A DNA stretch of 23,459 bases from positions 1-23,459 of the forward strand of contig CAXNAA020000262.1 in NCBI GenBank assembly GCA_964200075.2, written 5' to 3'. The translations under genes were made by a program, and so were the position numbers. The stretch is from Sphacelaria rigidula (taxonomy: Eukaryota; Phaeophyceae; Sphacelariales). This document shows positions 20,074-23,459 of this stretch, one piece after another; the stretch's first letter is position 1, and each line of letters begins with the position of its first letter. A model generated the notes under the pieces. The model did not search any database, was not told the DNA's origin, and saw only the letters and a program-made list of their open reading frames with translations.

Positions 20074-21992
20074 GTGCATACATCGACAGATGATGAGGAA
20101 TAAACACGGCGTAGCTATAACGAATTTCTGTGAATTTCTGATCTTCAACTGGTAGAACCAGTGTAAACCACGACTCCGGCCCTCGTTCGACTCCTGCGAC
20201 TGATGCCTTAGGACGTGTCCTATCAAATTGTTTTCGACTCGAAAACGTACGGTGGAATCAAATTTGCTTGTACCTGATGCATCGAAGGCATTCGTGTTCT
20301 CAACCATCTGAGAAAATTCGTAGCATGGACGAATAAAAAACGAGCGAGTTCGATTCGACCGCACGTTTTCGAAACGAAAACAGCTTGATAAGATACGGCC
20401 TTACAATAATTTCATCGCCTCTAGAATGAAAATTTCATCACCGCTGATGACAACCCGATTGCTGTGCTGACGTACTACCTGTACAAAAATGTTGTTCGTT
20501 CTACGTTTTCTCACTCCTCTGGTAAAACAGACAAGTGCGACGACCACAAGAAGTGCGGCGACGGCTGGAAGGGTGAGTGATGTAACTGGTTTTCAAGTGC
20601 ATGACAAACGGTTTACTTCCCCTCGAGAAGCACATGATAAAACTGGAAAGATTGGCGACCTTCCCAACCCGAACCGTGATGATCGACCCACCCCCTCCCC
20701 GAGACACTTTTCGCAGCTGCGACAAGCTCTTCTGACGTGCTGCTACGGTCACATTGCGAGAAAACACGGAATAGTAGTTGTCACCGGGGCGTACCGGTTT
20801 GTCCGAATACCGTGTTGCATGAAGTTTTCATACCCAGAAAGTTTTGAGAATGCCTTTTAACGAGAACTCAGCATGATGGCCCATAGTATGTCTGTTGAAC
20901 GGGGCAAGCCCCCCCGAAAGACTGCTCGTCGTTCGCGAGACGACCTTGGTGGCCGAAGCTTGCAAACCACGGTAGTTTGCCTGCGTGCGGCTTGCCGGGA
21001 TCAGCTACAGATCCCTTCTGTTCCATCAATGTCTCAGCCAAGATTCCGTTGCACCTCGAGTGAAATCATTTCAATTGATCATTTTCCTGAAATTTTTGTC
21101 GTACGTACTAAGATCGCGTCGAGTCACAAGAAATGTACCAGAAGACGGACATAAATCCTTCACGTTGACCTTGTGTCAGATAGCCTCCAGCAACGCATTA
21201 CTCTGTCTGACAAATCCAATATTTTTGGCTGTTGGAATGCTCGAGATTTCTTGGTTTCATTTGCTTTCGAGTGTGAGATATACAACATATCTACTGAGCT
21301 AAACAGTCAGCGCGGACTGATACCTCAGTGGATATGTTGTATATCTAATATCGACGACCCCTTGTTTTGTGGTTTCGATAACCCAGCCGCACCGCGTTGT
21401 GTATCATCAAAATGTTATTGCTACTCACGCAGTTTCATGTTTTCAAAGACATAAATCAGGTGCTTGTGAGCAACAGCAACGTAGAAGACTGATATCTGCT
21501 GATAATTGAACTCCCATCTACTCCACCGGAATCCGTGCTGAGATGTAGCAGGTTTGAACCACCAGGGCGCGACGGCTGGCACATGCTGGTACATGCTTTA
21601 GAGAAGCACCATGTAGGTTGCTATGTACAAACCGTTATTCCCAATAATATTATTTTGATGTCAGTCCCAGGGGTCTTTGGTAACTGTGGGGGTCGTGAAC
21701 CCATGTATCTTGGGATTTGCGCGAGGTAATCACACAGCCTGCCGTCCATCGGGTTGGGTGCCGACATATATATATATATATATATTACCGTCTGGCGATC
21801 ATAATACTTCGTAGTTGACAACGTCCGTGTGTTGTTGTATGCCCGTCTTGCGGTCCAGACTCCTCCAGTGACTCCAAGGATCGTCACAAGCGTTCCAGTT
21901 CCAGCAGTCACTCCAGTTCCAGCAGCCACTCCAAGCGCAAGGACTCCAGTTCCAGTGACTCCAAGGACCACAAGCACAAAAAGAAGCACTAA
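17778..21992 (+). CDS. Secreted Ser/Lys/His-rich protein, three exons
   Basis: The coding exons are 17778-17880, 20531-20572 and 21859-21992 (103, 42 and 134 bp), all joined in phase 1. Donors are GTGAGT at both introns and acceptors are AACAG and TCCAG after pyrimidine-rich stretches. The product is 92 residues. Residues 1-21 form a clear signal peptide (MRAVIKLLVLLAVVAAPTAF then A), with cleavage likely after AFA. A short acidic segment (GLRDVDHYEKSG) follows, then a two-Cys segment (YKCDDHKKCGDGWK) from exon 2. The tail from exon 3 is almost only Ser, Lys, His, Asp and Arg, with SSSSSH twice and DHKHKKKH at the end. I know no family for it. The composition suggests a secreted, polyampholytic, possibly phosphorylated or metal-binding, matrix-type protein; that is inference. 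The host codon use is GC-rich at third positions, supporting real coding. Confidence 0.8.
17926..18008. repeat. Foldback element copy 3 (AGGTATCTCAA family)
   Basis: The arm AGGTATTTCAAGCTCGAGG at 17926 is inverted at the right end (CCTCGACATTGAGACACCT, ending 18008). The loop holds ACAGTAATTTACGGTAAA. It begins only 45 bases inside intron 1. Sequence and layout match copy 1. Confidence 0.85.
19609..19742. repeat. Foldback element, 31-bp inverted ends
   Basis: The left end 19609-19639 (starts AGACGATTCTATAAAATGAG) and the right end 19712-19742 are inverted copies matching at 28 of 31 positions by eye. Total length is 134 bp with no coding capacity: a MITE-like element in intron 1. Confidence 0.88.
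20029..20069. repeat. (TA)n microsatellite
   Basis: About 20 uninterrupted TA units in intron 1, followed by TGCACGTGCATA. Confidence 0.98.
20209..20402. repeat. Foldback element with ~62-bp inverted ends
   Basis: The left arm from 20209 and the right arm ending at 20402 are inverted copies at roughly 75-80% identity over about 62 bp. Shared words include TATCAA, TGTTTTCG, TCGAAAACGT and CGGT-GAATC. The arms nearly meet, with a short dissimilar centre. It has no coding capacity and lies about 130 bp before exon 2. Confidence 0.85.
20531..20572 (+). CDS. Exon 2: two-Cys segment
   Basis: A 42-bp exon (phase 1 in, phase 1 out) encoding KCDDHKKCGDGWK plus split codons at each side. It is bounded by CAG upstream and GTGAGT at 20573. 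Both Cys are here, so a disulfide or metal site within this short segment is possible. Confidence 0.78.
21276..21346. repeat. Near-perfect 23-bp hairpin
   Basis: The arms AGATATACAACATATCTACT... (21276-21298) and 21324-21346 are inverted with 22 of 23 matches. The 25-base loop has its own small inverted words CAGTC and GACTG. Very high pairing for its length; possibly a young foldback insertion or an RNA hairpin in intron 2. Confidence 0.95.
21766..21785. repeat. (AT)n microsatellite
   Basis: Ten AT units, 73 bp before exon 3. Confidence 0.97.
21859..21992 (+). CDS. Exon 3: Ser/Lys/His tail and stop
   Basis: It encodes the low-complexity tail and ends at TAA (21990-21992). Ser is coded by TCC, AGT and AGC mixed, so the peptide and not just a DNA slip is repeated. 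A further GTGAGT word begins at 21998, five bases after the stop, so transcription may continue into a 3' UTR intron. Confidence 0.8.
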
Positions 21993-23459
21993 GCAATGTG
22001 AGTGGGATACCTTTCATTAAAACGACGCTCGCTGTAAGAAGCCTTCGTACGGATACCGGGGTTAGCTGGGTGCTGGTCGCCCGAGCTTCACGAACACTGG
22101 TGCAATGGGAGCCATTCGCCAACTACCACTTCTATGATGATTTTTTTTTCGTGCTGAACGTCTGTTGATGAGCTTTTGATAGTTGAACTTCGATATGTCG
22201 GCTTCAGCTCTCGTTGTGGTTGCAATATTTCAGTGGTGAATGTTTCAGACACCGGAGTGATTGGACAGGTGTTATTGCGGTGTCAAGCGTTTTTATTGTT
22301 GTCAAGCGTGGGCCGAAAAAGATCCATGCGATACTGCTACGGTATAGGGGTTGCACATTTGGGCCTGGATATTTGTCATCCAGGCGCTCCTAACGTTGGG
22401 AGCTGCCCGATAACAAAAGTCAGGACATTCGCGTTTCCGAAATCATTCAGGGTATTCCCAGCCCATTCGGAATGGCGCATCGTAGTTCGAAACACCTCAG
22501 GATCGACGTTTCTCAAAACCAATCGAGCCAGTCCCTGCAGGGACCAAGACCCTGACCCTTACCTTGACAGCAATAACCCTAACCCTAACCTCAACTCCTC
22601 TAAGCACGCGGACCTCTCACGCATCACAATTATAATCGTGGCGTGTTCTCACATATTTCATGCCTGGTTTTCTCGGTTCAGCAAGAGGGCGTTCAACAAT
22701 CCCACTCGAGAAAATATTTGTGCACCCCTGCCGCAGCACCACTCCCATACACACATGATTGCCGCGGGAAATGCGCTGTAACTTACCCTGCAAAACTGTT
22801 GTTATATGGACAGTTTGTTTATAAAACAGCCATCATCCATTTCGAGGATGAAGCTTTTCATCGAGGACGGAACACCCGGAAATTAATGTTTTTGCATCAC
22901 AAATAAAATACAAAATATGGTACCATTCCTTCACCTGCTAGAAGCTTTTGACAACTACTACGCACGCCATAAAAGTTGGATTCCGATTACCGATATTGGG
23001 GGTTACTACGTGAAAAACAAAAATGTCGAGAATTTGGGTGATGCGATCGGATCACCTAGATTCCCAATAAATACTGTTTCTTCACCTAGGACCCCAACAT
23101 GTCGGTTATCAGAATCTCAATTTGCATGGCGTGTAGTAGTTGTCAAGAGCTACCAGCAGATGAAGTAATTGAACCATATCTCGAAGAATTGGTGTGGATG
23201 CGAAGGTATCATTTTTTCGAGTTATCATCCTCAAAGCAAAGACACTTTCTACGATAGCCCCCCCCCCCAAAACGTGCATGTGCTCCGTCTCGAACGGGAT
23301 GCGTGGTCAATGGTCAAACGACTAAGGCGAGCAACAAATGAGTACGCCCCCCCAAAACAATTGCATGGTTTTGGGAGGCAAAATCTGCACGTAAATTGAA
23401 ATGGGAAAAGCCGAGCACAACGAGAAGCTGGGAATTCCCACCCTTGGGTTCGTTCTAGG
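21993..23459. other. 3' flank, gene-free
   Basis: No supported gene; open frames are short and lack motifs. It holds a 14-bp palindrome GTCCCTGCAGGGAC (22531-22544), a telomere-like AACCCTAACCCTAACC (22575-22590) and an AATAAA word (22902-22907). Confidence 0.55.
22902..22907 (+). terminator. Possible polyadenylation signal
   Basis: AATAAA in an A-rich context, about 900 bases after the stop of the secreted-protein gene. It would serve that gene only if there is a long 3' UTR or a 3' UTR intron. Confidence 0.25.

Larger units (their letters stand above)
17881..20530 (+). other. Intron 1 (2650 bp)
   Basis: Starts GTGAGT and ends AAAACAG after a pyrimidine-rich run (TTTTCTCACTCCTCT). It contains foldback elements at 17926-18008, 19609-19742 and 20209-20402 and a TA microsatellite at 20029-20069. 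Long open frames across it on the minus strand (to 230 codons) run through the microsatellite and are not credible genes. Confidence 0.75.
20573..21858 (+). other. Intron 2 (1286 bp)
   Basis: Starts GTGAGT and ends GGTCCAG. It contains the 21276-21346 hairpin and a second AT microsatellite. No credible ORF. Confidence 0.75.

Noticed and set aside
19672-20364. 230-codon minus-strand ORF
   Set aside because: It runs through the TA microsatellite (Ile-Tyr repeats) and two foldback elements.
22917-23399. Two adjacent short plus-strand ORFs
   Set aside because: Under 85 codons each, no motifs, low-complexity C runs nearby and no splice signals tying them to the upstream gene.

Overview
The window looks like nuclear DNA of a eukaryote. 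It contains a decayed Ty3/Gypsy-type retrotransposon, a gene split by GT-AG introns with GTGAGT donors, a dimeric satellite array, AT microsatellites and several foldback elements. There are no bacterial operons, Shine-Dalgarno sites or recognisable RNA genes. The organism cannot be fixed from this sequence. The style of the polymerase and the large introns would fit an alga or another protist, for example a stramenopile, but this is a low-confidence inference.

Layout. 1-988 is AT-richer and has no convincing gene. 989-1828 (minus) is a broken reading frame that begins with a membrane-spanning segment and lies downstream of pol; its identity is unknown. 2444-13294 (minus) is the coding core of one Ty3/Gypsy element of the chromovirus type. 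Read from right to left it holds a gag-like region, a CCHC-type zinc knuckle, a Pro/Ser-rich linker with 39-residue repeats, aspartic protease, reverse transcriptase (YLDD), RNase H, integrase (HHCC, D-D-35-x, GPF), a chromodomain-like segment and a second Trp-rich domain at the extreme C-terminus. I count at least 11 in-frame stops (8 TAG, 3 TGA, no TAA) and about 7 frameshifts. Two catalytic positions are also altered, so this copy is dead under the standard code. I could not find a matching LTR pair.

13440-14536 is a satellite array with a 224-bp dimer repeat made of two related monomers of about 110 and 114 bp. It sits directly upstream of the gag end of the element.

14537-17777 has no supported gene but carries foldback sequences. 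17778-21992 (plus) contains a new three-exon gene model for a 92-residue secreted protein. It has a signal peptide, a short Cys/Lys/Asp segment, and a tail of Ser, Lys, His and Asp. Its introns (2650 and 1286 bp) hold four foldback structures and two AT microsatellites. 21993-23459 is presumed 3' flank with a possible polyadenylation signal and no other gene.

The most interesting items are the secreted Ser/Lys/His-rich protein, the two-domain C-terminus of the integrase, the TAG-biased stops, the higher-order satellite and the cluster of foldback elements around one gene.
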